Assembly: GCA_902771725.1 (NCBI GenBank)
Contig: CACXXT010000003.1
Location: forward strand, 1-64,000
From: an uncultured Bacteroidales bacterium
GTDB lineage: Bacteria; Bacteroidota; Bacteroidia; Bacteroidales; Bacteroidaceae
DNA: 64,000 nt
Direction of reading: 5' to 3'
Shown here: positions 11,985 to 24,613 of the stretch, piece after piece
How positions within the stretch are numbered: position 1 is the stretch's first letter
How the letters are laid out: each line of letters begins with the position of its first letter
Notes under the pieces: generated by a model
What the model was told of the DNA's origin: nothing
Databases searched by the model: none
Seen by the model: the letters and a program-made list of their open reading frames with translations, nothing else
Made by a program: the position numbers and the translations under genes

Positions 11985-13957
11985 TGAAGAACAAACATCT
12001 TCTCTATTGGTTAGCCGTCGGCGGCCTTCTGGTCGTCGCCGGCTTTAAGTTGGTAACGAAGGAAAGCGAGCTGCTCTGGCGCGCCCAGGAGCTGAACCTC
12101 TGGCTGCCGACGGAACTGTACTGGAAGACGCTGATGCAGTATCCCGGCGGCGGCGCCTCCTGGCTGGGCACCTTTCTGACCCAGTTCTTCTACTACCCTT
12201 GGCTGGGCACCGCCATCCTCGTCTCGCTATGGTTCGTCATCTGCCTGCTGGCCGCGTGGATCTATCGCCTCCGCGGCCCCTGGGTATGGCTGACGTCGCT
12301 CATTCCCCTCGCCCTGATGGCCTGCTTCGTGCAGACGGGCTACTGGGTTTTCTACCAGAAGCTGCAGGGGCACCTTTTTGTTCCTACGGTGGGCATCCTC
12401 TTTGCCCTGCTCACCCTCGCCGTCCAGCGTCTGTTTGATGCCCACCTTCCCGCCAAGGCTCAGCTCTGGTGCCGCCTCGGCTGGATGGCCCTCGTCTGCA
12501 TCGCGGGCTATCCGCTGTTCGGTGCTTGGGCATTGGGAGCCACGGCACTACTGGGTACTCTCCCCCCGCCCGCCTTGTTCGAGAGGGAGCAGTTACCTTC
12601 CAAGAACAAGGACCAGCAAACGTCAACCGTATTCACCCGCTCCCTGATTGGGAGAGCGGTGGGAGCGCTGTTCTTTGCCCTCCTCCTCATCGCCGCCGTA
12701 CCTCAGGTGTACTACCAGCGCTTCTTCGAAATGACGCAGCGCACTTTTGTCTATGTGGCCGCTCTTCCCTCGCTGCGCTTCAGCCAGGATGTCTTCACGG
12801 AGTACCGCCTGCCCTACTACGGCATCATCGTCGCCTTCGTACTGCTGACCCTGGTGAGCGTGTGCGAAGGTTTTGCCCTCAGCCGTAAACTGAAACTCTG
12901 GCTCCGCAGCGCCATCGCTCTTCTCGTTGTTGCACTGGGCATCATCGGCGTCAGCAAATCCTGGTACCACGATGCCAACTTCCAGAAGGAACTGGCGATG
13001 TACCATGCCATCGAAGACCTCGACTGGGAACGCGTGCTGACCATCGCCCGCGACGGCAGCAGCGACGTGAAGCCCACCCGTCAGATCGTGATGTTCAAGA
13101 ACCTCGCCCTCTTCCGTCTGGGACGTGCCGGCGACGAGATGTTCTTCTACCCCGAGGGTGCCACAAAACAAAATGCCCCCTGGCTCGTACGCATGGCACA
13201 GATTGGCGGCAAGCTCGTCTACTTCCACTACGGCAAGGAAAACTTCTGCTACCGCTGGTGCATGGAAGATGGCGTGGAGTTCGGATGGAAAGCCGAGACC
13301 TTCAAGCTCATGGTGCGCAACTGTCTGCTTAACCATGAATGGACCGTAGCACGCAAGTACCTTGACCTCTTGAAGAAGACCAGTTTCCACCGCCAATGGG
13401 CCGAGCACTACGAGGCTCTCTTGAAGACGCCCGACGCCTTCGACCTCCAGAAGCTCGAAACCTCTGTCAAGGCAGGCAAGCCGCTGATGGGTGAACGCGA
13501 CCTCAAGGAGTTCGCACCCATCATGCATCTCATGACCTATCCCAACCGACTCGACGGCGACAATACCCTCGTGGAGATGTATCTCATGCAGACCTTTGCG
13601 CACGGCAACGGCGACGACCCGCTCTTCCAGGAAATGACGCTCATCAGCGCCATGCAGATGAAGGATATCGACCTCTTCTGGCCCCGCTTCATGCGCTTTG
13701 CCACGATGCACCCCTCCATCCACATGCCGCGCCATTATCAGGAAGCTGCCTACCTGTACGGCCACCTGGAGGACAAGGTCAATATCTCCCGGATGCCTTT
13801 TGACCAGGAGGTGCGCGACTCCTACGACCGCTTCATGGAATTCAACAAGCAATGCGGCCCGATGAGCGAGGAACAGAAAGCCATCGCCTTCTATCCGCAG
13901 TTCGGCAGTACCTTCTATTACTTCTATTTCCTGGTGAGAAACCAAAAGACAAACTAA
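11984..13957 (+). CDS. DUF6057-family integral membrane protein
   Basis: A 657-residue protein with an N-terminal set of hydrophobic helices (first helix LLYWLAVGGLLVVAGF, others to about residue 330), then a soluble C-terminal half rich in aromatic and charged residues (for example FAPIMHLMTYPNRLDG). I recognise it as the DUF6057 family of Bacteroidales, which has no assigned function. The start overlaps the GH2 stop by one base. The next gene encodes a propeller lipoprotein with a CxxCH site, a pairing I recall from other Bacteroidales. Residues about 195-225 (FEREQLPSKNKDQQTSTVF) form a polar, low-complexity stretch between two membrane segments. Confidence 0.7.
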
Positions 13958-13964
13958 AAGAAAG

Positions 13965-14003
13965 CCCCCTCCCCAACCCTCCCCCTGTTAGGGGAGGGGG
14001 AAA
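13965..14003. repeat. C-rich palindromic repeat (CCCTCCCC...GGGGAGGG)
   Basis: CCCTCCCC and GGGGAGGG flank a short TGTTA loop (about 13977-14000), preceded by CCCCCTCCCCAACC. A related sequence in opposite orientation occurs at 37498-37533. The start of the next coding region also carries a related CCCCTCCC/GGGGGG hairpin (14064-14082). It looks like a dispersed repeat and has no T-tract. Confidence 0.5.
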
Positions 14004-14024
14004 GTACCCCAATAAGATAAGCGG

Positions 14025-15698
14025 ATGAATCACATTAGTTATTATCTCCACAAGTTTATCATCCCCTCCCTGACAGGGGGGCTCTTGTTGTTCGTTGCCT
14101 GTTCGTCCCCTTCCGTCCCCGCTTCTTTCACGGAAAGCGATGAACTTCCCTCCATCTATCCGGACTACGTAGGTGTCACCGTGCCGCAGAACATCGCCCC
14201 GCTGCATTTCCATATCGACCACGACAGCACCTTCACCGATTTCGTCACCCGCTTCGCCGCCGGTGAAGAATCGTGGAACATCGCCGGCGAAGACGTCCGT
14301 CCCGGTCTGAAGAAGTGGAATGAGATGAAGGCTGCCGCCCTCGATGCCGACGGGCGCATCACCGTGGAAGTCTTCCAGAAGCAGGCCGACACGTGGCGCC
14401 GCCAGAAGCCCTTCGACATCATCGTTTCCAAGGACAGTATCGACCCCTATATCAGCTACCGCCTGATCTCGCCGTCCTACGTCACTTACGAGGACCTCAC
14501 GCTCAACCAGCGCTGTCTGGAGAACTTCGACGAGAGCCTCATCTACGGCAATATGATCAACAGCGATGAGAAAGACGGACAGTGCATCAACTGCCACCAT
14601 GCCCAGTGGTACAACCCCAAGCGCATCCAGTTCCACGTACGCCAGCACCTCGGAGGAACCGTCATCGCCTACGACGGCAATGTCCAAAAGGTGAACCTCA
14701 AGACCGATTCCACTCTCTCCGCCGGTGTCTATCCCACCTGGCACCCGTCCAAGCCCTGGATTGTCTATTCCACCAACAATACGGGACAGAGCTTTCACAC
14801 GCGCGACATCCAGAAAATCGAGGTGCAGGACACCAAGTCCAACCTCATCTTCTACGACCTCGAGCGCAACGAGGTGCTGCCCATCACCCGCGACACCACG
14901 GACTTCGACTGCTTCCCCTTCTGGAGCCCTGACGGCCGCTATATCTACTACGTCAGCGGCCACTGGGATCACCTCGGCGAGGCAAACCGGGACTTCGAAC
15001 TCATCAAGTACTACACCCAGATGCAGTACAACCTCTACCGCATGCCCTTTGATGAACAGACACGCACCTTCGGTCCTCGCGAACTGCTCTACGACGCAGC
15101 CCTGCGCAACCGCAGCGTCACCCTGCCACGCATCTCGCCCGACGGGCGCTGGCTGATGTTCACCCAGGGGCGCTTCGGCATCTTTCATATCTGGCACAAC
15201 GATGCAGACCTCTATATGATGGATCTCACCAAGGCGGTTCCCGAGCCGGAGCCTGCCGTCAGTCACGTGATTCCGCACTCCCACACCGCAGCGCTCCAGG
15301 AGAACGTCTCGGACGTAGAACTCGCCCACCGCGCCGACAGCATCCGCGAAGCCGAGGGAAGCCTCATCCCCGCGCCCGAGAGCATTTATCCCATTGCAGA
15401 AATCAACTCTCCAGAGGTCGAGAGCTGGCATTGCTGGTCGAGCAATCAGTGCTGGGTGGTATTCTCCAGCCGCCGCGTCGACGGGAACTTCACCCGTCCC
15501 TTCATTGCCCACTTCGACGGTCAGGGGCATTTCACCAAGCCTTTCGAGCTGCCGCAGGACAACCCGCAGTATCACCGCCAGTTCCTCCGCAGCTACAACA
15601 TTCCTGAATTCCTCTCAGGTCCCGTCACTATCACTCCCCAAGAGTTTGCCAAGGTGGTCAAGCAAGAGGCCGCGCCAGCAAAGCTCAGAATGAAATAG
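14025..15698 (+). CDS. TolB/PD40-like beta-propeller lipoprotein with a single CxxCH motif
   Basis: The protein has 557 residues. The hydrophobic N-terminus ends LLFVAC, a lipobox-like site, so it is probably a membrane-anchored periplasmic lipoprotein. Propeller-type repeats are visible as WSPDGRYIYYVSG and ISPDGRWLMFTQG. C187-I-N-C190-H191 is a CxxCH sequence that could attach a c-type haem; HHAQW follows. Binding of haem is inference, because a lone CxxCH can also bind metal. It follows the DUF6057 gene by 67 bp and precedes DPP IV. The first ~15 residues are encoded across a C/G-rich palindrome, so the start region may have been reshaped by a repeat. Confidence 0.65.
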   Translation: MNHISYYLHKFIIPSLTGGLLLFVACSSPSVPASFTESDELPSIYPDYVGVTVPQNIAPLHFHIDHDSTFTDFVTRFAAGEESWNIAGEDVRPGLKKWNEMKAAALDADGRITVEVFQKQADTWRRQKPFDIIVSKDSIDPYISYRLISPSYVTYEDLTLNQRCLENFDESLIYGNMINSDEKDGQCINCHHAQWYNPKRIQFHVRQHLGGTVIAYDGNVQKVNLKTDSTLSAGVYPTWHPSKPWIVYSTNNTGQSFHTRDIQKIEVQDTKSNLIFYDLERNEVLPITRDTTDFDCFPFWSPDGRYIYYVSGHWDHLGEANRDFELIKYYTQMQYNLYRMPFDEQTRTFGPRELLYDAALRNRSVTLPRISPDGRWLMFTQGRFGIFHIWHNDADLYMMDLTKAVPEPEPAVSHVIPHSHTAALQENVSDVELAHRADSIREAEGSLIPAPESIYPIAEINSPEVESWHCWSSNQCWVVFSSRRVDGNFTRPFIAHFDGQGHFTKPFELPQDNPQYHRQFLRSYNIPEFLSGPVTITPQEFAKVVKQEAAPAKLRMK

Positions 15699-15725
15699 TC
15701 CTCATTTCAGCACCGCATAACACCG

Positions 15726-18062
15726 ATGAAACATTCCCTCCTCATCCTTTGTGCTGCAGCGTCGTTGCAGTTTCTCTCCCCTTCCGCAACCCGTGCCCAG
15801 GGCACGCTCGAAGACTACAACCGCGCCTACTCACTCCAGCGCAAGTTCAACTATAATCTGGTCAAGAACCACGTGGACGACGTGCGCTGGCTGCCGGACG
15901 GCCGTTTCCAGTACCGCGTCAGCGACAACGGCCACGGGCTCTGGCACTTCGGGCAAGTCAACTCTGACGGCACCATCACGCTCGCCGACACCACCTCCGC
16001 CCGCCCCGTCGAAGCCTCCGACGGCCGCCAGGGTCCCTGGTCGGGTGCTCGGCGTAATCGCCGCGACCAAGGCACCGCCCGCTTCATTGCCAACCCCAGC
16101 AAGCGCCGTGTGGAACGCCATTGGATGGAAACCGACGACGAGCGCGGTGCAGACCCCATTCCCTCTCCCGACTCCTCCCTCGTGGCCTTCATCCGCAACG
16201 ACAACGTCTATATCGCCAAGCCCGACGGCTCCGGAGCCCGTGCGCTCAGCACCGAGGGAACCATCAGCCACTACTTCAGCAGCTATATCTCCTGGAGCCC
16301 CGACAGCCGCTACGTTGCCGTCCAGCGAATCCGTCCCATCGAGAAACGCTATGTCTACTACATCGAGTCCTCTCCCGCCGACCAGCTTCAACCCATCCTC
16401 CACAAGCAGGAATACGCCAAGCCCGGCGATGAACTCGCACAGAAGACGCCTTACATTTTTGAGGTCGCCACAGGGCGTGCCGTCACCCCCTCTCCGGAGC
16501 TCATCGCCAATCAGTATGACCTCTCCCGCCCCGACTGGTGCGACAATAGCCACGCCATCCGCTTTGAATACAACCAGCGCGGCCATCATCTCTACCGCGT
16601 TTATGAGATGAGTGTCGAGGGCGCTGTCCGCACCCTTATAGAGGAGCGCGAGGAGAAGTACGTGCGCTACTCCAACAATTTCCGCCAGAATCTCTGCGGC
16701 GACAGCCTCATCCTCTGGCTCTCGGAGCGCGACGGCTATCCCCACCTCTACCTCTTTGACACCACCTCCCCCGCCCCAGGCAAAAAGAACCAGAAGCGCA
16801 GCACCTCCCGCGCCAAATCCCCCTCCAGCGCCCCCTCCCCCTCTAAATCCTCCCGCGCCTCCTCCTCCCCCTCCAGCGCCCCCGGTTGGGTGGGCGGCGT
16901 ATTCGCCGCCTCTTCCTCCGAGTGCCCCTCCCGCCAGCTCACCAGCGGCAGCTTCTGTGTCCGCCGCGTGCTCCGCGTGGACGAGGAACGCGGGCACCTC
17001 TTCTTCACCGCCAACGGCCGCAACCCCGGCGAGGACCCCTACCACATCCATTACTATCGCATCAACCTTGACGGCAGCGGCCTCGTAGACCTCACCCCCG
17101 AGCCCGGCAACCACAACGCCCGCTTCAACAGCGACTTCTCTGCCCTCATCGACACCTATTCCACCCAGGACACCCCTCCCACCACCGTGGTACGTTCCTT
17201 AACCGGGAAATCCTTCTCCGCGCAGATCCTCGCCACCTCCGACATTTCCGAGCTGAAAGCCGCCGGCTGGGTGGCTCCTGAGATTTTCGTGGCTCCCGGT
17301 CGCGACGGCGTCACGCAAATGTGGGGCATCATCCAGCGTCCCACGAACTTCGACCCCACGAAGAAGTACCCGGTTATCGAGTACATCTATTCCGGTCCCG
17401 GCGACAGCTATACGCCCAAGTCCTTCCAGCCCTACAACTGGTACACCACCTCGCTGGCCGAACTGGGCTTCATCGTGGTCCAGCTCGACGCCATGGGCAC
17501 CAGCAACCGCGGCAAGAAATTCGAGGAAGTGTGCTACAAGAACCTGAAGGACGCCGGCTTCCCCGACCGCATCGCTTGGATCAAGGCAGCAGCCCAGAAG
17601 TATCCTTATATGGACGCAGACCGAGTGGGTATCTATGGTTGCTCCGCCGGAGGTCAGGAGAGCACCGCCGCAGTCCTCTTCCACGGCGACTTCTACAAGG
17701 CCGCCTACAGTGCCTGCGGCTGCCACGACAACCGCATGGATAAGATCTGGTGGAACGAGCAATGGATGTCCTTCCCCATCGACTCCACCTATTCTGAATG
17801 TTCCAACGTAGATAATGCCTACCGCCTCGAACGTCCTCTGATGCTCGTCGTCGGTGAACTGGATGATAATGTCGACCCCGCCAGCACGATGCAAGTCGCC
17901 AACGCGCTCATCAAGGCCAACAAGCCTTTTGAACTCGTCGTGATTCCAGGAGCTCACCACACTATGGGTGAGTCTTATGGAGAGCACAAGCGCTACGACT
18001 TCTTCGTCAAGAACCTCCTCGGCCTGGATCCTCCGGCCTGGTCTGAAGTAAAAACCAGATAA
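15726..18062 (+). CDS. Dipeptidyl peptidase IV (S9B prolyl oligopeptidase family), exported
   Basis: The 778-residue protein has a signal peptide ending near TRAQG, an N-terminal beta-propeller (DPPIV_N; WSPDSRYVAVQR is typical) and a C-terminal alpha/beta hydrolase. The nucleophile is S640 in GIYGCSAGG, the acid lies in GELDDNVDP (about 713-714) and the catalytic His in GAHHTMGE (about 744-745). It removes Xaa-Pro dipeptides from peptides in the periplasm. Residues about 347-405 are a Ser/Pro/Lys-rich low-complexity insertion inside the propeller, encoding one copy of the palindromic element at 16884-16910. The frame is intact and catalytic residues are kept, so the gene is probably functional. 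Its stop is directly followed by the ATG of nrnA. Confidence 0.9.
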   Translation: MKHSLLILCAAASLQFLSPSATRAQGTLEDYNRAYSLQRKFNYNLVKNHVDDVRWLPDGRFQYRVSDNGHGLWHFGQVNSDGTITLADTTSARPVEASDGRQGPWSGARRNRRDQGTARFIANPSKRRVERHWMETDDERGADPIPSPDSSLVAFIRNDNVYIAKPDGSGARALSTEGTISHYFSSYISWSPDSRYVAVQRIRPIEKRYVYYIESSPADQLQPILHKQEYAKPGDELAQKTPYIFEVATGRAVTPSPELIANQYDLSRPDWCDNSHAIRFEYNQRGHHLYRVYEMSVEGAVRTLIEEREEKYVRYSNNFRQNLCGDSLILWLSERDGYPHLYLFDTTSPAPGKKNQKRSTSRAKSPSSAPSPSKSSRASSSPSSAPGWVGGVFAASSSECPSRQLTSGSFCVRRVLRVDEERGHLFFTANGRNPGEDPYHIHYYRINLDGSGLVDLTPEPGNHNARFNSDFSALIDTYSTQDTPPTTVVRSLTGKSFSAQILATSDISELKAAGWVAPEIFVAPGRDGVTQMWGIIQRPTNFDPTKKYPVIEYIYSGPGDSYTPKSFQPYNWYTTSLAELGFIVVQLDAMGTSNRGKKFEEVCYKNLKDAGFPDRIAWIKAAAQKYPYMDADRVGIYGCSAGGQESTAAVLFHGDFYKAAYSACGCHDNRMDKIWWNEQWMSFPIDSTYSECSNVDNAYRLERPLMLVVGELDDNVDPASTMQVANALIKANKPFELVVIPGAHHTMGESYGEHKRYDFFVKNLLGLDPPAWSEVKTR
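16884..16910 (+). repeat. Palindromic element inside DPP IV coding sequence
   Basis: GGTTGGGTG is followed by a 7-bp stem GGCGGCG (16893-16899), loop TATT and CGCCGCC (16904-16910). It is translated as GWVGGVFAA and lies within a low-complexity Ser/Pro insertion. Similar elements lie at 20384-20410, 22743-22769 and 36471-36501. Confidence 0.65.
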
Positions 18063-19121
18063 ATGACTCCACTACTCTCACCACAGCAAATCGCCCTTTG
18101 GCAGCAGCTCACCGCAGATGCCCGCCACATAATTATCACCTGTCATCGCGGCCCCGACGGCGATGCCATCGGCAGCACCACAGCCCTTGCCTCCTGGATT
18201 CGTCGCCACAATCCCGCTGCCGAGGTACACATCATTGCGCCCAATATCTTCCCGGACTTCCTCAAATGGATCCCCGGGGCAGCAGATATCCTGATCTACG
18301 ACAAGCACGAAGCCGAGGTTCGTGCCTTGGTAGAAGCAGCTGATCTCGTTATTATGTGTGACCACGGCGAGCTCTCCCGTATGTGGACTCTCGGCGATGT
18401 CGTCCGCGACCACGTGTGTCCGCGTATCATGATCGACCATCACCTCAATCCGGAGCCGGATATTGCAGCCTTGGCCATCTCGCTTCCCAACCTATCCTCC
18501 ACCTGCGAGGTGCTCCTTCGCATCCTCCTGGAAATCCGCGACCAGACTGGGGAGCCGCAGGAGGAGTTCCTCACCCACGACGAAGCCGTCAGTCTTTACA
18601 CAGGCATGATGACCGACACCGGGGCCTTCACCTATGCCAGCTCCCGTCCGGAGATCTTCGAACTCATCAGCATCCTGCTCCGCTGTGGTATCGACAAGGA
18701 CAAGATCTACCGCAACGTCTTCTTCACCTACAGCCCCAACCGCCTGAAGTTCCAGGGCTATATGCTCTACGTCAAGCTTGATGTCTGGAAGAAGGCGCAC
18801 GCTTCCATCATGACGCTCACCAACGCCGAGCGCCGCCGCTTCGGCATCCTCAACGGCGACACCGAAGGTCTCGTCAACCTCCCTCTCCAGATTCTGGGCA
18901 TGAAGCTTTCCATCTTTCTCCGCGAAGACACCGAACACCCCTGCATCCGTGTCTCGCTCCGCAGCGTCGACGACTTCCCCTGCAACGAGATGGCGGCAGA
19001 ATTCTTCGGTGGCGGTGGCCACAAGAACGCCGCCGGAGGCGAAATATGGGGCACGATGGACGAGGCTGTCGCCCTCATCAAGAAAGCCGTACAAAAATAT
19101 ATGCCATTTCTCAAGGACTAA
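18063..19121 (+). CDS. nrnA: DHH/DHHA1 phosphoesterase, NrnA-type oligoribonuclease / pAp phosphatase
   Basis: The 352-residue protein matches NrnA in length and motifs: HRGPDGDAIGS (about 28-38) with the metal-binding Asp residues, MCDHG, the DHH motif in MIDHHLNP (about 125) and a C-terminal DHHA1 signature GGGGHKNAAGG. It degrades nano-RNA and 3'-phosphoadenosine 5'-phosphate in the cytoplasm, using Mn2+. The start codon follows the DPP IV stop without a gap, so it is translated from the same transcript despite its unrelated role. Confidence 0.9.
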   Translation: MTPLLSPQQIALWQQLTADARHIIITCHRGPDGDAIGSTTALASWIRRHNPAAEVHIIAPNIFPDFLKWIPGAADILIYDKHEAEVRALVEAADLVIMCDHGELSRMWTLGDVVRDHVCPRIMIDHHLNPEPDIAALAISLPNLSSTCEVLLRILLEIRDQTGEPQEEFLTHDEAVSLYTGMMTDTGAFTYASSRPEIFELISILLRCGIDKDKIYRNVFFTYSPNRLKFQGYMLYVKLDVWKKAHASIMTLTNAERRRFGILNGDTEGLVNLPLQILGMKLSIFLREDTEHPCIRVSLRSVDDFPCNEMAAEFFGGGGHKNAAGGEIWGTMDEAVALIKKAVQKYMPFLKD

Positions 19122-19138
19122 CTAACACCCACTCAAAT

Positions 19139-21649
19139 ATGAAAAAATTCCTCACCCTCCTCGTCCTCTTTGCTGCAACAGTGTTGCAGCCCAACCCCCT
19201 CCTCGCAGCCCCTCACATCACAGGGACTCCCTACACCGAAGCCACCCAGCGTTCCGGCGTAGTCCTTGACCAGATCATCAAGGCCAACAACTACTGGCAG
19301 GCTCACAACACCCCTTACGTCCGTTCCTTCTGGGACCACGCAGCCTACCACACCGGAAATATGGAGGCCTACCGCCTCACCGGCCGTGCCGACTGGTATG
19401 CCTACACCGACAAGTGGTGCCGTCACAACGACTGGAAAGGTGCCAAGTCGGACGATGTCAGGAACTGGAAGTACAAGACCTACGGCGAAGGTCAGGACTT
19501 CGTGCTCTTCGGCGACTGGCAGATCTGCTTCCAGACCTATATCGATATGTACAACCTCGTGCCTGCGCCTTACAAGGTAGCCCGCGCAATCGAAGTGATG
19601 AGCCACGAGTGCTCCATGGAGGACACTCATTTCTGGTGGTGGGCCGATGCACTCTACATGGTCATGCCCGTGATGACGAAGATGTACAAGCTCACCGGCG
19701 AGGTGAAGTACCTGGACAAACTCACGGAAAACTTCCTCTGGAGCGACAGCCTCATGTATGATAAGGACGAGCAGCTCTACTACCGCGACGCCAAATACAT
19801 CTATCCAAAAGTGAAGACGGCCTGCAACGAAGGCAAGAGTTTCTGGGCTCGCGGCGACGGATGGGTGCTCGCCGGACTGGCTAAAGTACTGGCCGACATG
19901 CCGCAAGACTACAAGCACCGCCCCATCTTTGTCCAGCGATTCCGCGAACTGGCAGAAGGCGTGGCCCGCGTGCAGCGCCCCGGCGGCTACTGGAGCCGCA
20001 GCATGCTTTGCGAGGACGACGCTCCGGGTCCCGAGACCTCCGGAACGGCTTTCTTCACCTACGGTATGCTCTGGGGCGTTAACAATGGTTACCTCGACAA
20101 TGCCACCTTTGAGCCGGTCATCCTGAAGGCCTGGAAGTACCTCAGCGAGACCGCGCTCCAGCCCGACGGCAGCATCGGATTCGTGCAGCCCATCGGCGAA
20201 AAACCCGACCCCACCAAGACCGTAGATGCTCATTCCCAGGCTCCCTTCGGCACGGGTGCCTGGCTCCTGGCAGCCTGCGAGATGGTGCGCTACATCAATG
20301 CAGACCCTTTCATCCCGGCAGCTGACCCCAATAAGATTACCAACAGCATCTATCATCACACCCCTGGCACCCCCACCGTCAGCGGTCCTGTGGGCGGAGG
20401 CTCGTCCGCCGAAATCCCCCTCACCGGCGGCGCGCGCGCCGTGCGGCCTATCGACAGGGGTCACGAGAGCTTCTGGTTCATGGAGATCCAGAATCCCACC
20501 AAGGAGAACATTTCGCAGGTGATCGAGATTGCCAAGATGGAGGACTTCAAGAAAGCTAACGTCGCCGTGGCTCGTGAGTTCATCCTCCTGGACAACGACA
20601 ACAACGAGGTTCCCTATCAGATCACCCACGACGGAAAAATTCTCGCATTCTGCACCGTGCGCCCGGAAAGCAGCATCGCCCTCAGCATGATCAAAGGCCA
20701 ACCGCAGGACTACGAACTCACCTGCAACGGCCGCATCTACCCGAACCGCTGGGATGACCTCGTCTGGGAGAACGACCGCTCGGCCTGGCGCTTCTACGGT
20801 CCTGGCGCTCACAAGAATATGAAGAACAACGCCTACGGCTTCGACACCTTTGTCAAGAACACGCCCCACCCCATTCAGGATCAGCTCTACCACAACGAGC
20901 TCACCTCCTATGGCGTGAACTCCGCCATACAGCGCGCCAAGAGCCCACTGGACTGGAATGAGATTCACCGCGGCTACACCTACCACCGCAACCACGGCGA
21001 CGGAATGGACGCCTACACCGTTGGCGCTACCCTGGGTGCAGGAGCTGCAGCCCTGATGAACGGCAACGACCTCCTCTACCCTCTCTACTACGAGAAAGCT
21101 GAGATCCTGGACAACGGTCCCCTCCGCTTCACGGTGCGTATGACCATGCCCAAGCAGAGCCTGAACGGCGACAGCATCCGTGAAGTCCGCCTCATCACCC
21201 AAGACTGCGGCAGCCACTTCGCCCGGGTGGAGATCTCCTACGAAGGTCTCAGCCGGGAGACACCCGTCTGTGCGGGTATCGTCGTGCACGAATCAGCCCC
21301 CAAGGCTTATGTCCTCAATCAGAAAGAAGGGTTCGTGACCTACGCAGAAGCGCTGGATCATCCCAACGCCATGAACGGTGAGCACTACCTGGGCATCTTC
21401 ATTCCCCAGGCAAAAGATAGCAAGAAGAAAGGGATAGTTGAAGTGAAATACCTTCCCCTGGCAGAAAAGCGCGCAGGTGGTGTAGGCCACGCCCTCATCC
21501 AGTCTACGTATGTCCCCGGCCAGCCTTTTGTCTACTACACGGGTTCCGCCTGGAGTCTCTATGATGTTCCCACCCATGCCATCTGGCAGGAGACCCTGTG
21601 CCACGAAGCTGCAATCCTGCAGAATGGGCTGAAATTAGTAGAACACTGA
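19139..21649 (+). CDS. GH105 unsaturated rhamnogalacturonyl hydrolase fused to DUF4861
   Basis: The start is set at ATG 19139 because the following residues MKKFLTLLVLFAATVLQ form a signal peptide; an upstream in-frame start at 19046 lies inside nrnA. The protein has 836 residues. Residues about 20-390 are an (alpha/alpha)6 barrel of the GH105/YteR family with HFWWWADALYM, FWARGDGWVLAG and ETSGTAFFTYGMLWG. Residues about 440-835 match DUF4861. GH105 enzymes remove unsaturated galacturonyl residues left by pectate/rhamnogalacturonan lyases, so pectin side products are the likely substrate. The linker between the two domains (about 400-445) carries a palindromic element. No lyase is in the window. 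Confidence 0.85.
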   Translation: MKKFLTLLVLFAATVLQPNPLLAAPHITGTPYTEATQRSGVVLDQIIKANNYWQAHNTPYVRSFWDHAAYHTGNMEAYRLTGRADWYAYTDKWCRHNDWKGAKSDDVRNWKYKTYGEGQDFVLFGDWQICFQTYIDMYNLVPAPYKVARAIEVMSHECSMEDTHFWWWADALYMVMPVMTKMYKLTGEVKYLDKLTENFLWSDSLMYDKDEQLYYRDAKYIYPKVKTACNEGKSFWARGDGWVLAGLAKVLADMPQDYKHRPIFVQRFRELAEGVARVQRPGGYWSRSMLCEDDAPGPETSGTAFFTYGMLWGVNNGYLDNATFEPVILKAWKYLSETALQPDGSIGFVQPIGEKPDPTKTVDAHSQAPFGTGAWLLAACEMVRYINADPFIPAADPNKITNSIYHHTPGTPTVSGPVGGGSSAEIPLTGGARAVRPIDRGHESFWFMEIQNPTKENISQVIEIAKMEDFKKANVAVAREFILLDNDNNEVPYQITHDGKILAFCTVRPESSIALSMIKGQPQDYELTCNGRIYPNRWDDLVWENDRSAWRFYGPGAHKNMKNNAYGFDTFVKNTPHPIQDQLYHNELTSYGVNSAIQRAKSPLDWNEIHRGYTYHRNHGDGMDAYTVGATLGAGAAALMNGNDLLYPLYYEKAEILDNGPLRFTVRMTMPKQSLNGDSIREVRLITQDCGSHFARVEISYEGLSRETPVCAGIVVHESAPKAYVLNQKEGFVTYAEALDHPNAMNGEHYLGIFIPQAKDSKKKGIVEVKYLPLAEKRAGGVGHALIQSTYVPGQPFVYYTGSAWSLYDVPTHAIWQETLCHEAAILQNGLKLVEH
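20384..20410 (+). repeat. Palindromic element inside the GH105-DUF4861 linker
   Basis: GGTCCTGTG is followed by a 6-bp stem GGCGGA (20393-20398), loop GGCTCG and TCCGCC (20405-20410), translated as GPVGGGSSA. It has the same layout as the elements in DPP IV, UvrA and IlvD. Its stem is the shortest of the four, so it is the weakest member. Confidence 0.5.
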
Positions 21650-21657
21650 TATTGCCA

Positions 21658-24545
<2,888 letters not shown>

Positions 24546-24573
<28 letters not shown>

Positions 24574-24613
24574 AAACTACTCTCAACTCTAAACTCTCAA
24601 CTCTAAACTACAG
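24546..24613. repeat. TAAACTC-type heptamer array between uvrA and the GHL10 gene
   Basis: Degenerate repeats of (T)AAACTC(T) and CAACTCT fill the short gap between two minus-strand genes and run into the uvrA N-terminal codons. The plus strand reads TAAACTC. Similar arrays lie at 26141-26195, 27518-27568, 33470-33490, 35289-35332 and 42064-42110. Confidence 0.7.

Noticed and set aside
12550-12665. Possible fifth palindromic insertion in the DUF6057 gene
   Set aside because: CGCTCCC/GGGAGAGCG there forms only an imperfect stem and lacks the GGTnnnGTG lead sequence, so it was not counted.
19046-19138. Upstream in-frame start of the GH105 gene
   Set aside because: It lies inside nrnA and would hide an obvious signal peptide beginning at 19139.
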